A program made the translations under genes and the position numbers. A stretch of 64,000 bases of DNA from Actinomycetospora termitidis. GTDB taxonomy: Bacteria; Actinomycetota; Actinomycetes; Mycobacteriales; Pseudonocardiaceae. The first letter of the stretch is position 1, and every line of letters begins with the position of its first letter. This document shows, piece by piece, positions 7,936-16,460 of this stretch. Below the pieces are notes generated by a model. The model searched no databases. It was not told the origin of the DNA and was given only the letters and a program-made list of their open reading frames with translations. Location: NCBI RefSeq assembly GCF_030286555.1, contig NZ_JASVWF010000001.1:62001-126000 (forward strand), read 5' to 3'.

Positions 7936-9332
7936 GGCTTCTCCCCCAGCCCCAGCGTCTCCAGGAACAGGCCGCGCACGTGCGCCACGTGATCGTCGAG
8001 AGTCTCGACGCTCCAGTCGTCGGTGTCGATCGGCGGGTGCACGACCGCGTGGACCGTCCCCGGCCGCAGCGTCCGGTCGTGTCGCCACATCAGCTCGCCC
8101 GCGTTCTCCAGGACGATCGGCACCATCGGCACGCCCGCCTGCATCGCGATGTGGAAGGCACCCTTCTTGAAGGGCCCCGGCCGCGGGGTCGCCGACCGGG
8201 TGCCCTCGGGGGCCATCAGCAGCGACATGCCGCGGCGCACCTTCTCGACGGCGGGTCGCAGGGCCTCGCGCGCCTGCCGGGTGTTCCCCCGGTCGACGAA
8301 GGCGACGTCCGCGAGCGCGAAGAGCTGCCCGAACAGCGGGATGGTCCGCGCCTCGGCCTTCGCCACGCCGGTGAAGTCGTGCCGCAGCATCGTCATCGCG
8401 ACGATCGGGTCGAGCTGGCTCTGGTGGTTGAAGACGAAGACGGCCGGACGGTGCGACCAGAGGTGCTCCGCGCCGTCGACCTCGATCTCCACCCCGGCCA
8501 CCCCGAGCGCCAGCTCCGAGGCGAGGGACCCGGCGAGGTTGACCGCGTGGTGGCGCGATCCGCGCAGCACACCCGCGCCCATCGCTGCCGCGGTCGCCGC
8601 GGCGAAGCCGCCGTAGAAGGCGACCGTCCCGCCGATCGCGTCGACCGGGGGGACCGAGCCGCGCGGAGCGACGGGCAGGGCGGGGTGGACACCGTCGCCG
8701 TCCCCCACCACGCTCGGGTGCGCGACCAGGTCGAGCAGCGCCCGGTCCTCGGCACCGGCGTAGAGGAAGGCGAGCCCGAGGTCGACGTCGTGGTCGTCGG
8801 CCCAGCCCACCACGGCCGCCGCGGCGTCCGGGCCGGCGCACACCGGCGAGCCCAGCCCGGCGACGGTGTCCCCGTCCAGCGAGAGCCGGGTGGTCACGAC
8901 GTCGTCCGCACCCAGGTCCGCGGCGATCGGGTCGATCTCCGCACGCGTCGCCCGCGAGACCAGCACGAGCCGGTGCCCCCGTCCGGCGTGCCGGACGGCG
9001 AGCCGCCAGATCTCCGGACGCATCCAGGACGCGGTCGTCGAGCGGAAGAGCCGCCGGCCCTCCTCGACCACGTCGTCGAGGGTCCGGCCACGGTGGGACC
9101 GCACGACCCGCTCGACGTCGGCCGACGTCACCGTCCCCGGCCCGCCGAGCCCGGCCCGGACGTCCGCGACGAACCGCGACCAGACGCCCTCCGGGGCGAC
9201 CAGGGGCGTCATCGGGCTGCCGGCGAGCAGGCCGTCGTCCACGACGACGAAGGCCGTGACCGTCTCCCCCGCGGGCATCGCGTCGATCCGTGCGGCGAAG
9301 GCCGCCTCGGCCGGCGTGGTCGGGGTCGTCAT
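7932..9332 (-). CDS. HAD-IB-like / 1-acylglycerol-3-phosphate acyltransferase fusion (degenerate HAD half)
   Basis: A 466-residue two-domain protein. The C-terminal half is an intact PlsC-type acyltransferase: NHQSQLDP carries the NHxxxxD catalytic motif and APEGTRS the EGTR motif; it would make phosphatidic acid from lysophosphatidic acid at the membrane. The N-terminal half aligns with HAD-IB phosphatases, but the nucleophile Asp of DxDxT is replaced (AFVVVDDGLL) and the late DSxxD motif reads AGAED, so phosphatase activity is unlikely. Coupled by 4-base overlaps to plsB upstream (9329-9332) and WS/DGAT downstream. M. tuberculosis Rv2483c has the same position and domain order. Confidence 0.88.
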   Translation of the reverse strand: MTTPTTPAEAAFAARIDAMPAGETVTAFVVVDDGLLAGSPMTPLVAPEGVWSRFVADVRAGLGGPGTVTSADVERVVRSHRGRTLDDVVEEGRRLFRSTTASWMRPEIWRLAVRHAGRGHRLVLVSRATRAEIDPIAADLGADDVVTTRLSLDGDTVAGLGSPVCAGPDAAAAVVGWADDHDVDLGLAFLYAGAEDRALLDLVAHPSVVGDGDGVHPALPVAPRGSVPPVDAIGGTVAFYGGFAAATAAAMGAGVLRGSRHHAVNLAGSLASELALGVAGVEIEVDGAEHLWSHRPAVFVFNHQSQLDPIVAMTMLRHDFTGVAKAEARTIPLFGQLFALADVAFVDRGNTRQAREALRPAVEKVRRGMSLLMAPEGTRSATPRPGPFKKGAFHIAMQAGVPMVPIVLENAGELMWRHDRTLRPGTVHAVVHPPIDTDDWSVETLDDHVAHVRGLFLETLGLGEKP

Positions 9333-11611
9333 GCCAGCAGCTCCTCGGTGAGGCGGTCCTCGAGCCGGGCCAGCTCGCCCAGGCGGCCGCGGACCTCGTC
9401 GATCTCGTCCCTGAAGGCCTCGCGGCGGGCCGCGACGTCCTCCGCCCCGGCGTCGAGCAGGCCGCGGTTGTCGGCGAGGTCGAGCGCGGCCGCGTAGAGC
9501 TCGGTCGACACCGAGTCGGGCCGCACGACCCGACCCTGGCGCAGCATCTGGCGGCCCAGCCCGAGGCACTCGCCCGGGAAGGCCTTCCGGTCCACCTCGT
9601 CGTCACGACCGAGCCCGGCGAGCCGGGTCGCCACGACCCACTGGGCGTCCACGAACGACCGGAGCGCCCGGGGCGCGACCAGGAACCGGGTCTCCCGGAG
9701 CAGGTCCCCCGGATCCCGCTCCCGCCACGCCGGGTCCATGAGGTCGGCCTCCGCGGTGATCTCGTCGGAGAACCGGCGCTTCGGCGGGAAGAAGAACTCG
9801 AACTTGAGCAGGTCGCGCAGGGCGAGCGCGTCGTTCCAGGCGACCTCCACCGGATCGGTGCCCGCAGGCGCCCGCGAGGCCGCGAGCAGGCCGAGCTCGG
9901 CGACCGCCCGGTTGACGAAGTGGTGGATCGCGCCGTTGCGGTAGAACGCCGCGACGCGGTGGCGCCCGTCGCGCACCGACCACACCGGCTCGTCGCCCCC
10001 GGTGTAGCGCTCCACCACCTCCCCGGAGACCAGCCGCTCCAGGGTGCGGGAGAGCCCGCCGTCGTGGAGGCCCTCGCGGGGACCGGGCCGGCCGAGGGCG
10101 TCGAGGTGGTCGAGCAACGGCGCGGTCGACACCCGGATCTGCTCGTGGGTCAGCGCCCGTCCACCCGTCCCGAGCAGCGCGAACGTCACCAACGCCGTCG
10201 GGGTGGCCGGGGTGGCGCGGTTGATTCCGTCGCAGATGGAGAAGGCGACCTTGTCGAGACGGTGGGGCCCGTCGCCGGCCTCGGCCAGGGCGTCCGCGAG
10301 GGAGAACGGCTCCCCGAACCGCACGCGGGCGTGGCCGCGGTTGCGGGCCTGGCCGCGGATGTAGCGGGCCATCCACCCCAGCCCCTCGGCGGACTTGTCC
10401 TGCCCGCCCTGCTCGGCGGCCATCGCGTCGAGCTCGTAGAGCCGGTCGTAGACGATCGAGGTCGGCACCAGCTGGGCGTCCGCGGCGCGCCCGTCGTCGA
10501 GCGCCCCGGCGAGGTAGGACAGCAGGCCCATGCTCGGACGCCGCAGCTTCCCGGTGCGCGAGCGGCCGCCCTCGACGTACCACTCCAGGTTGAAGCGCTT
10601 GGTGACGAGGTGGGCGATGTACTCGCGCAGGGCCAGCCGGTAGACCGGGTCGTCGCCGGAGGTCCGCCGGATGAAGACGATGCCCGCCCGCTTGCCGAGC
10701 GGGCCGATCGGCCAGAACGCCATGTTGTTGCCGCCGAGCACGGTGTTGCGCGGCAGGTCGTGGTCGCGGAGCACCTCGGCGAGCACGAGCGGATCGGCGT
10801 ACGAGCGGTGCGTGGGCAGGAAGACCAGGGGCGAGGTGCGGTTGAGCTCCCGCAGCGGCTCGATCGTCTCGGTGTCCACCTCCACGTCCCAGGCGGACGC
10901 GTGCATCGGCGAGAGCGCCGTGCGGAACGCGTCGATCGAGAGCGGGTTCTGCACGGCCGCGAGGTCGGCCAGGCGGCCCCGCATCTCGTCCAGCACCTCG
11001 TCGAACGGGCGGCCCTCCCGCTCCGCGAGCGCTCGCACCTTCTCCCGGATCGCGGTGGAGGCCAGGATCTGCTCCACCACGAGTCGCGGCACCGTGTAGT
11101 GGTCGCCGATGACCGCGCGCTCGGCCCGCTCGCAGGAGAGCACGCCGGCCCGGTGGACGAAGGCGGACAGGGCCTCCTCCCGCGCCTCGTCATCATGACG
11201 GCGGGCCAGGTCGTCCAGCGTCGCCGGCTCGCCCGCCACGACCTGCACGCGCTCCGGGGCACGCCTGGCGAGGCGCCGCTGCCAGAGCGCGGGCGGGCGG
11301 CGGTGTCCGAACAGGGCCAGCAGGTCGGACGGCTTCGACCGCTCCGGCGGCGCGCCGGTGCCGTCGGCCCACTCGACGGCCCGCGTCGGCGGCAGCCAGG
11401 TCACCCGGACCGGGACGACCCTGGTGTCCGGCGGGGCGTCGGCCAGCACACGGTCGAGGTCGTCGGCGGACAGGCAGACCGGGGCGCCCGGGTGGTGCCG
11501 CGCGGCCCAGTCGGCGATCAGGTCGCGCTCCGGCGCGGTCCGGGCCGCGCCGAGGACGACCACCCCGCCGGCTCCGGTCGTCGGGCTCTCGTCCTGGACG
11601 TCCACGGCCAT
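9329..11611 (-). CDS. plsB: Glycerol-3-phosphate 1-O-acyltransferase PlsB
   Basis: A 760-residue membrane-associated enzyme that acylates glycerol 3-phosphate at position 1, the first step of phospholipid and triacylglycerol synthesis. The acyltransferase core is clear: PTHRSYADPL holds the HxxxxD catalytic motif, GGNNMAFWPIGPLGKRAG and YVEGGRSRTGK are blocks II and III, and PTSIVYDRLYE is block IV. ATG 11611 is chosen because homology to PlsB2 begins soon after and the longer frame upstream is a shadow. It is the first gene of the minus-strand lipid operon, its stop overlapping the start of the next gene by 4 bases. Confidence 0.92.
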   Translation of the reverse strand: MAVDVQDESPTTGAGGVVVLGAARTAPERDLIADWAARHHPGAPVCLSADDLDRVLADAPPDTRVVPVRVTWLPPTRAVEWADGTGAPPERSKPSDLLALFGHRRPPALWQRRLARRAPERVQVVAGEPATLDDLARRHDDEAREEALSAFVHRAGVLSCERAERAVIGDHYTVPRLVVEQILASTAIREKVRALAEREGRPFDEVLDEMRGRLADLAAVQNPLSIDAFRTALSPMHASAWDVEVDTETIEPLRELNRTSPLVFLPTHRSYADPLVLAEVLRDHDLPRNTVLGGNNMAFWPIGPLGKRAGIVFIRRTSGDDPVYRLALREYIAHLVTKRFNLEWYVEGGRSRTGKLRRPSMGLLSYLAGALDDGRAADAQLVPTSIVYDRLYELDAMAAEQGGQDKSAEGLGWMARYIRGQARNRGHARVRFGEPFSLADALAEAGDGPHRLDKVAFSICDGINRATPATPTALVTFALLGTGGRALTHEQIRVSTAPLLDHLDALGRPGPREGLHDGGLSRTLERLVSGEVVERYTGGDEPVWSVRDGRHRVAAFYRNGAIHHFVNRAVAELGLLAASRAPAGTDPVEVAWNDALALRDLLKFEFFFPPKRRFSDEITAEADLMDPAWRERDPGDLLRETRFLVAPRALRSFVDAQWVVATRLAGLGRDDEVDRKAFPGECLGLGRQMLRQGRVVRPDSVSTELYAAALDLADNRGLLDAGAEDVAARREAFRDEIDEVRGRLGELARLEDRLTEELLA

Positions 11612-11712
11612 CGTCGGCTCCCTGACCCGGGTCGAGGACGTCGACCGGCGCGGCGGCCACCGTCGGCCGCGCGGAGAGTTGTTACCCCGGTCACGCAGCG
11701 GCGATGCCGTGG

Positions 11713-12702
11713 TCAGACGGACGGACCGAACCCGCCGCGGCGCCGGTAGGCGCCGGGGGCCTCGTGGAACTCCTGCTTGAAGCGCCGGCTGAACGAGGCG
11801 AGGTCGGCGAACCCGCAGGCGTGCGCGATCTCGGTGAGGCTCGCGTCGGCGGCGCGCGGGTCGAGCAGGCGGCGCCGGGCGAGTTGGAGGCGCCGGCGAC
11901 GGATGAGCGCACCGACGGACAGGTCGTCCTCGGCGAACACCCGGTGCAGCGCACGCACGGAGATGAAGTGCGCACGGGCGATGCACTCCGGCCCCAGGTC
12001 GGGATCGGCGAGGTGCTCGGTGACGTAGTCGTCGACGCGCTGCCGCAGGTCGGCGGAGCTGGCCGGCGAGAGGACCTCGTCGCGGCGCAGCGACTCCCCG
12101 ACGGCGGTACCGAGCAGGGCGGCGAGCTGGCCCGCGAGCCGCCCCCCGGCGGCGTCGCTGAGCTCGGGCGGCGAGGTCGCGGTCTCGGCGAGCGCGTGCC
12201 CGACGATCATGCCCAGCCGGTCGTCGCCGAGCGCCCGCGCGGTCGCGGCCCGGGAGACGTCGGCGCCGAGCGCGACGAGCTCGCGCGGCCAGGTCAGCAC
12301 GTTCAGCGTCCAGGGCCCGTCGAAGTGCCAGACGAAGGGCCGGTCGGTCTCGTAGACCGCGTAGCGACCCGGCGTCAGGACCGCCTCCCGGCCGTCCTGT
12401 TCGAGGACGGCCCGGCCCCGCGTGATCATCCCGACCTGCAGGTAGGTCCGGGGGTCGCTGCGCACGAGGCGCTCGGTGCGGCGAGCGCTCTGCGGCGCCG
12501 AGCTCACGACGGCGGCCGAGAGGTGCCCGACGAGCGTGCTGCGCACGGAGCTGCGGATGCCGTCGTCGACGTCGGAGACGTCCAGCGACACGAAGTGCTC
12601 GCGGAGCAGGTCGTTCCAGCGGCCCAGCCCGTCCGCCGTCTCCACGGCAGTGCCGTGCCCGGGCTCGGCGAACGGCCCGACGGGGTGGATGGCTCGAGTC
12701 AT
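11713..12702 (-). CDS. AraC-family transcriptional regulator
   Basis: A 329-residue regulator with an N-terminal AraC-binding-like sensory domain (RTYLQVGMITRGRAVLEQDG, PGRYAVYETDRPFVWHFDGP) and a C-terminal double helix-turn-helix from about residue 225 (AHFISVRALHRVF, then LTEIAHACGFADLASFSRRF). ATG 12702 is preferred over an in-frame ATG at 12783, which adds a basic low-complexity extension. It is divergent from the molybdopterin oxidoreductase at 12890, with 187 bases between them, and so may regulate it; no clear operator is visible in the gap. The inducer is unknown. Confidence 0.88.
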   Translation of the reverse strand: MTRAIHPVGPFAEPGHGTAVETADGLGRWNDLLREHFVSLDVSDVDDGIRSSVRSTLVGHLSAAVVSSAPQSARRTERLVRSDPRTYLQVGMITRGRAVLEQDGREAVLTPGRYAVYETDRPFVWHFDGPWTLNVLTWPRELVALGADVSRAATARALGDDRLGMIVGHALAETATSPPELSDAAGGRLAGQLAALLGTAVGESLRRDEVLSPASSADLRQRVDDYVTEHLADPDLGPECIARAHFISVRALHRVFAEDDLSVGALIRRRRLQLARRRLLDPRAADASLTEIAHACGFADLASFSRRFKQEFHEAPGAYRRRGGFGPSV

Positions 12703-12889
12703 GGGCGGGTGCTTCCGGTGGTGGTCGTCCGACGCTATGACCGCGCTCACGCGCCCGCAAGGCGCGCGACGTTGCCGTCGCATCTCCGCCCGGTGACACG
12801 AGCCTGGCGCGGAGTGACAAGCCCGCTGCGGTCGCGGGGGCGAGCATCGCCGTCACGACCGGCCTCCCTACCACCACGAGGAGTGCACC

Positions 12890-15022
12890 GTGACCGCTCT
12901 GGACCTGCCCCTCACGCCGACCACCACCACGGTCCGCGCCGCCTGCCCGCACGACTGCCCGGACACCTGCGCCATGCTCGTCACCGTCGAGGACGGCCGC
13001 GCCACCAAGGTCTCCGGCGACCCGGAGCACCCGATCACCCGCGGCGGGCTCTGCGTCAAGGTCAACAACTACCCGGACAAGACCTACAGCCCGGACCGCG
13101 TGCTGCACCCGATGCGCCGCACCGGCCCGAAGGGCACGGGTCGCTTCGAACGCATCTCGTGGGACGACGCGCTGACCGAGATCGCGACCCAGTTCAAGGC
13201 CCGCATCGCCGAGCACGGGCCGGAGACGGTCATGCCGGTCAGCTACCTCGGCAACCAGGGCATCCTCAACGGGCTCTCGGTCGGCGACGCGTTCTTCCAC
13301 CGGCTCGGGGCCACGATCACCGAGCGGACCTACTGCGACTCCGGCTCGTGCACCGCGTACGCCGCGACGATCGGGGCCACCGCGGGCGTCGACCCGGAGA
13401 GCTTCGTCCACTCCCGCTACATCATCATCTGGGCGTCGAACACGATCTCGACCAACCTGCACCTGTGGCCGCTGATCGCCGAGGCGCAGAAGCGCGGCGC
13501 GAAGGTGGTGTGCATCGACCCGGTCAAGCACCGGACGGCGCAGCGCGCGGACTGGTACATCCCGATCCGGCCCGGCACCGACAACGCGCTCGCACTCGCG
13601 ATGATGCACGTGATCATCGCGGAGGGCCTGCACGACGAGGCCTACGTCCGCGACCACACGGCCGGGTTCGACGAGCTCGCCGAGCGCGTCGCGCAGTACA
13701 CCCCCGAGTGGGCGTCCGAGGAGACCGGCATCCCGGCCGAGGACATCCGCACCCTCGCCCGTGAGTACGCGACCACCGACCCCGCGGTGATCCGCATCGG
13801 GGTCGCCATCGAGCGCCACGCCGGCGGCGGTCAGACCGTCCGCTCGATCGCGTGCCTCCCCTCGCTGGTGGGCGCCTGGCGCCACGTGGGCGGCGGACTG
13901 CTGCAGCTCCCGCTCTGGGCGCACCCGGTGAACTGGCCCGCGTTCATCCACCCGGAGATGGCGACCCCGGGCACCCGGGTGGTCAACCAGTTCCTGCTCG
14001 GGCAGGCCCTCACCGGCCAGCTCGACCTGGACCCGCCGATCACCGCGTTGATGGTCTACAACTCGAACCCCATGGTGGTCTCCCCCGAGCAGGAGAAGAT
14101 CGCCGCGGGGCTGTCGCGCGAGGACCTGTTCACGGTGGTGAGCGACCACTTCCTCACCGACACCGCCCGCTACGCCGACATCGTGCTGCCCGCGACGACC
14201 GCGCTGGAGCAGCACGACATCATGTTCAGCTGGGGCCACTTCTACGTCACGCTGAACGTCCCGGCGGTGGCGCCGGAGGGCGAGGCGGTCGCGAACACGG
14301 AACTGTTCCGCCGGCTCGCCGCCGCGATGGGCTTCGAGGACGAGTACTTCACGCTCACCGACGAGCAACTGCTCGAGCAGGCCTACGACTGGACCGCGCC
14401 GGCGATGGAGGGCATCACGCTGGCGTCGCTGCGGGAGACGGGGTGGGCGCGGCTGAACCTGCCCTCGCCCGACGAGTACCGGCCCCACGCGGAGGGCGGC
14501 TTCCCGACGCCGTCCGGGAAGACCGAGTTCCGCTCCTCGGCCCTGGAGGCGGCCGGCAACTTCGTCGTGCCGCTGTTCCGCCAGCTCTACGAGGAGTTCC
14601 AGCCCGGGGGCACCGTCGACCCGCTGCCGCACTACATCCCGCCGCGCGAGCGCAGCGAGGTCTACCCGCTCAACCTGCTCTCGCCCAAGTCGCACGCGTA
14701 CATCAACTCCAGCGCGGGCGACCAGGCGATGCAGAAGCGGGTACAGGGTGAGCAGACCGTGACGATCCACCCGGACGACGCCGCCGCCCGCGGCATCGAC
14801 GAGGGGAACTACGTCGCGGTGACCAACGACCGCGGGCGGTTCGTGGCGCTGGCGCACCTCTCCGAGGAGGTCGCACCGGGCGTCGTGGTCTGTCCCATGG
14901 GATCGTGGGCGAAGAACGCGAAGGAGGGCACCACCGTGGCCGCCGTGAACCCGTTCGTCTTCGCCGACCTGGGTAATGCCCCGACGTTCTCGGACACCCG
15001 CGTCGAGGTCTCCCCGGTCTGA
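12890..15022 (+). CDS. Molybdopterin-dependent oxidoreductase (FdhF/BisC-like) with [4Fe-4S] site
   Basis: A 710-residue molybdenum or tungsten enzyme of the DMSO-reductase superfamily. The N-terminus carries a [4Fe-4S] motif at about C19, C23, C27 and C55 (CPHDCPDTC, later GGLCVKV). A Cys-containing loop TYCDSGSCTAY follows around residue 145, molybdopterin-binding segments IIIWASN and VVCIDP come next, and the C-terminal dinucleotide-binding domain includes NLLSPKSHAYINSS and TIHPDDAAARGI. GTG 12890 has an upstream AGGAG. No signal peptide is seen, so it should be cytosolic. Substrate is not evident; formate, thiosulfate or an organic acceptor are possibilities. A CBS-like gene follows after 2 bases. 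Confidence 0.88.
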   Translation: MTALDLPLTPTTTTVRAACPHDCPDTCAMLVTVEDGRATKVSGDPEHPITRGGLCVKVNNYPDKTYSPDRVLHPMRRTGPKGTGRFERISWDDALTEIATQFKARIAEHGPETVMPVSYLGNQGILNGLSVGDAFFHRLGATITERTYCDSGSCTAYAATIGATAGVDPESFVHSRYIIIWASNTISTNLHLWPLIAEAQKRGAKVVCIDPVKHRTAQRADWYIPIRPGTDNALALAMMHVIIAEGLHDEAYVRDHTAGFDELAERVAQYTPEWASEETGIPAEDIRTLAREYATTDPAVIRIGVAIERHAGGGQTVRSIACLPSLVGAWRHVGGGLLQLPLWAHPVNWPAFIHPEMATPGTRVVNQFLLGQALTGQLDLDPPITALMVYNSNPMVVSPEQEKIAAGLSREDLFTVVSDHFLTDTARYADIVLPATTALEQHDIMFSWGHFYVTLNVPAVAPEGEAVANTELFRRLAAAMGFEDEYFTLTDEQLLEQAYDWTAPAMEGITLASLRETGWARLNLPSPDEYRPHAEGGFPTPSGKTEFRSSALEAAGNFVVPLFRQLYEEFQPGGTVDPLPHYIPPRERSEVYPLNLLSPKSHAYINSSAGDQAMQKRVQGEQTVTIHPDDAAARGIDEGNYVAVTNDRGRFVALAHLSEEVAPGVVVCPMGSWAKNAKEGTTVAAVNPFVFADLGNAPTFSDTRVEVSPV

Positions 15023-15024
15023 TC

Positions 15025-15435
15025 ATGGCCACCGTCAGCGACGCCCACCTGCGGACACCCAAGGTCCACGGACCCGACGTGTCCGCAGGTGCGGCGCGGG
15101 CGTTCTTCCTCGACGGGCACGTGCACGCGCTGCTGCTGGTCTCCGCCGCGGGCGTGCTCGTGTCCGTCGTGGAGCGCGGCGACCTCGAGGGTGTTCCCGA
15201 CGCTGCCCGGGCCCGCTCGGTGGGGCGGCTCGCCGGCCGGGTCGCCGGTCCCGGCGACGACCTCGAGGAGACCCGGCAGGCGATGGCGACCCGCGCACAG
15301 CGGCGGCTCGCGGTCGTCGACCGTGACGGCGTGCTGCTCGGCCTGCTGTGCCTCAAGCGGCACGGTCGGGGCTTCTGCTCCGCGGCCGACGTCGCCGCCC
15401 GCGACGCGGAGCGTGCCGCGAACCAGGTCGGGTGA
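15025..15435 (+). CDS. CBS-domain-like protein
   Basis: A 136-residue protein whose sequence resembles a pair of CBS half-domains (GAARAFFLDGHVHALLLVSA, RRLAVVDRDGVLLGLLCLKR). The CBS pattern 'xLaVVDxdGxLlGll' near residues 95-115 is the main support. Its ATG is 2 bases after the stop of the molybdopterin oxidoreductase, so the two are cotranscribed and probably functionally linked, perhaps as a nucleotide-responsive accessory of the enzyme. The last 20 residues (FCSAADVAARDAERAAN) are Ala-rich helix. No metal-binding motif is complete. Confidence 0.7.
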   Translation: MATVSDAHLRTPKVHGPDVSAGAARAFFLDGHVHALLLVSAAGVLVSVVERGDLEGVPDAARARSVGRLAGRVAGPGDDLEETRQAMATRAQRRLAVVDRDGVLLGLLCLKRHGRGFCSAADVAARDAERAANQVG

Positions 15436-15537
15436 CTCCGACCTCGGTCACCCTGTGCGATCACGTGTCGGATTCCTCCCCGTGTGGCTCCCCCGCCAGG
15501 AGGAGATCAGGACTCTCGACCGCAGGAGTTGCCGCCA

Positions 15538-15635
15538 CGGGGCGAACCCGCGGCGCCTCCGCTCGTTGAGGGTCTGCATCCGACGGCGTGACCTCCAACG
15601 CGCCGTCCGCTCCCCGCACGACTCTGCTGGAGGTC
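15538..15635 (+). promoter_or_regulatory. Candidate ydaO-like (c-di-AMP) riboswitch with RBS-sequestering helix
   Basis: The leader of the secreted protein gene holds segments that resemble the ydaO consensus in order: GGGGCGAACCC (15539-15549), then GCATCCGACGGCGTGACCT (15576-15594), which is close to the conserved GAATCCGTCAGCTAACCT block. A perfect 7-bp complement, GACCTCC (15590-15596) and GGAGGTC (15629-15635), would bury the Shine-Dalgarno of the GTG at 15641. ydaO switches often control secreted wall-associated proteins in actinobacteria. This was matched from memory; a covariance search is needed. Confidence 0.4.
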
Positions 15636-15640
15636 CGTCC

Positions 15641-16207
15641 GTGTCCCTCTCCCCCCGCGCCCGCGCGCTGTCGATCGGCGTGCTCGTGGCCGCCGCGGCG
15701 TCCCCGGCCACGGCGTTCGCCGCTCCGGCGCCCGCCGCGCAGCCCGCGCCCGCCGCTGCACCGGCGGCCGCTCAGCCCGCTGCTGCGCAGCCGGCCGCTG
15801 CTCAGCCCGCTGCCGCGCAGCCGACCGCCGCCCAGCCCGCGACCACCGCTCAGCCCGCCACCGCGCAGCCGGCCACCGCGCAGCCCACCGCGGCGCAGCC
15901 CGCTGCCACCGCGCAGCCCGCCACCGCGCAGCCCGCGGCTGCGCAGCCCGCGGCCGCGCAGCCCGCCGCGCAGCCCGCGCCGGAGCCGGGTCTCGTGGGC
16001 TCCCTGCTCGGCTCCGCCCCGGCGGCCCCGGCGCAGGCGTCGCCCGCTCAGGCGACGCCGACCACGAAGTCGTCGGACGCCGCGAAGAAGTCCGCCGACA
16101 AGAAGTCGGACGAGAAGTCCGAGGGCAAGCACGCCAAGAAGGACGGCGAGAAGAAGGACGCGAAGAAGGACGGCTCCGCCGCCATCCTCAGCGGCTTCAC
16201 CTTCTAG
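15641..16207 (+). CDS. Secreted Ala/Gln/Pro-repeat protein with Lys-rich tail
   Basis: A 188-residue predicted secreted protein. GTG 15641 follows a GGAGG ribosome site (15629-15633). Residues 1-28 form a signal peptide (SIGVLVAAAASPATAFAA). Residues about 30-115 consist of some fifteen AAQPA-type pentapeptide repeats (AAQPA, TAQPA, AAQPT), a short segment EPGLVGSLLGSAPAAPAQ follows, and the last ~45 residues are Lys/Asp/Ser-rich (KKSADKKSDEKSEGKHAKK) before a hydrophobic end (ILSGFTF). The repeat is probably an extended wall-spanning linker and the charged tail a surface or polymer-binding region. No catalytic domain; function unknown. A strong terminator hairpin follows. Confidence 0.72.
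   Translation: MSLSPRARALSIGVLVAAAASPATAFAAPAPAAQPAPAAAPAAAQPAAAQPAAAQPAAAQPTAAQPATTAQPATAQPATAQPTAAQPAATAQPATAQPAAAQPAAAQPAAQPAPEPGLVGSLLGSAPAAPAQASPAQATPTTKSSDAAKKSADKKSDEKSEGKHAKKDGEKKDAKKDGSAAILSGFTF
15741..15980 (+). repeat. Tandem degenerate 12-18 bp coding repeats (AAQP)
   Basis: Short in-frame repeats built on CAGCC(G/C) with variable Ala/Thr codons run through this part of the secreted protein gene. They are likely to expand or contract by slippage and are prone to assembly error. Confidence 0.75.
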
Positions 16208-16214
16208 GCCTCCG

Positions 16215-16262
16215 CACCACCTCGACGCCGGTCCTCCTCCCGGGGAGGGCCGGCGTCGTGGT
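16215..16262 (+). terminator. Hairpin terminator after the AAQP protein
   Basis: Eight bases after the stop codon, CACC-TCGACGCCGGTCCTCC and GGAGGGCCGGCGTCG-TGGTG pair through a short loop with few mismatches, giving a long GC stem. No U-tract follows, as is usual in high-GC actinobacteria. Confidence 0.7.
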
Positions 16263-16278
16263 GTGTCCGGCGATGATC

Positions 16279-16331
16279 AACGAGCACGTGCGGTCGTCGA
16301 CGTCGCGGTCGGATCGCCCAGGGTGCTCGTT
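16279..16331. repeat. 9-bp inverted repeat, 35-bp loop
   Basis: AACGAGCAC (16279-16287) and GTGCTCGTT (16323-16331) are perfect complements. It lies between the terminator and the direct repeats and may be part of the same repeat family. Confidence 0.5.
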
Positions 16332-16355
16332 CGTCGTGCCGCCCCGCTCCCGCGT

Positions 16356-16399
16356 CGACGATGGCTCCCCACTGGCACTGGACGCGTGCAGGTCGCCAT
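16356..16399. repeat. 44-bp REP-like repeat, copy 1
   Basis: Begins CGACGATGGC and ends GTGCAGGTCGCCAT. Copy 2 starts 105 bp downstream with the same length, identical ends and a diverged middle. Internal complementary parts (GATGGC with GCCAT; GCAC with GTGC) can fold into a stem. Confidence 0.6.
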
Positions 16400-16460
16400 T
16401 CATCTGCTGACGGGTGATCCGGGGTCGTGGGGCGACGCGATTCGTGCGTCAGCCATGCAT

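Noticed and set aside
9329-14857. A 1842-codon open frame on the minus strand covering PlsB, AraC and the oxidoreductase region
   Set aside because: Only the part from 11611 to 9329 has protein-like sequence and homology (PlsB). The rest is an antisense shadow of the molybdopterin oxidoreductase gene, typical at this GC content.
15741-15980. Regularly spaced repeats as a CRISPR array
   Set aside because: Units are 12-18 bp without unique spacers and are in frame inside a secreted protein; there are no cas genes.
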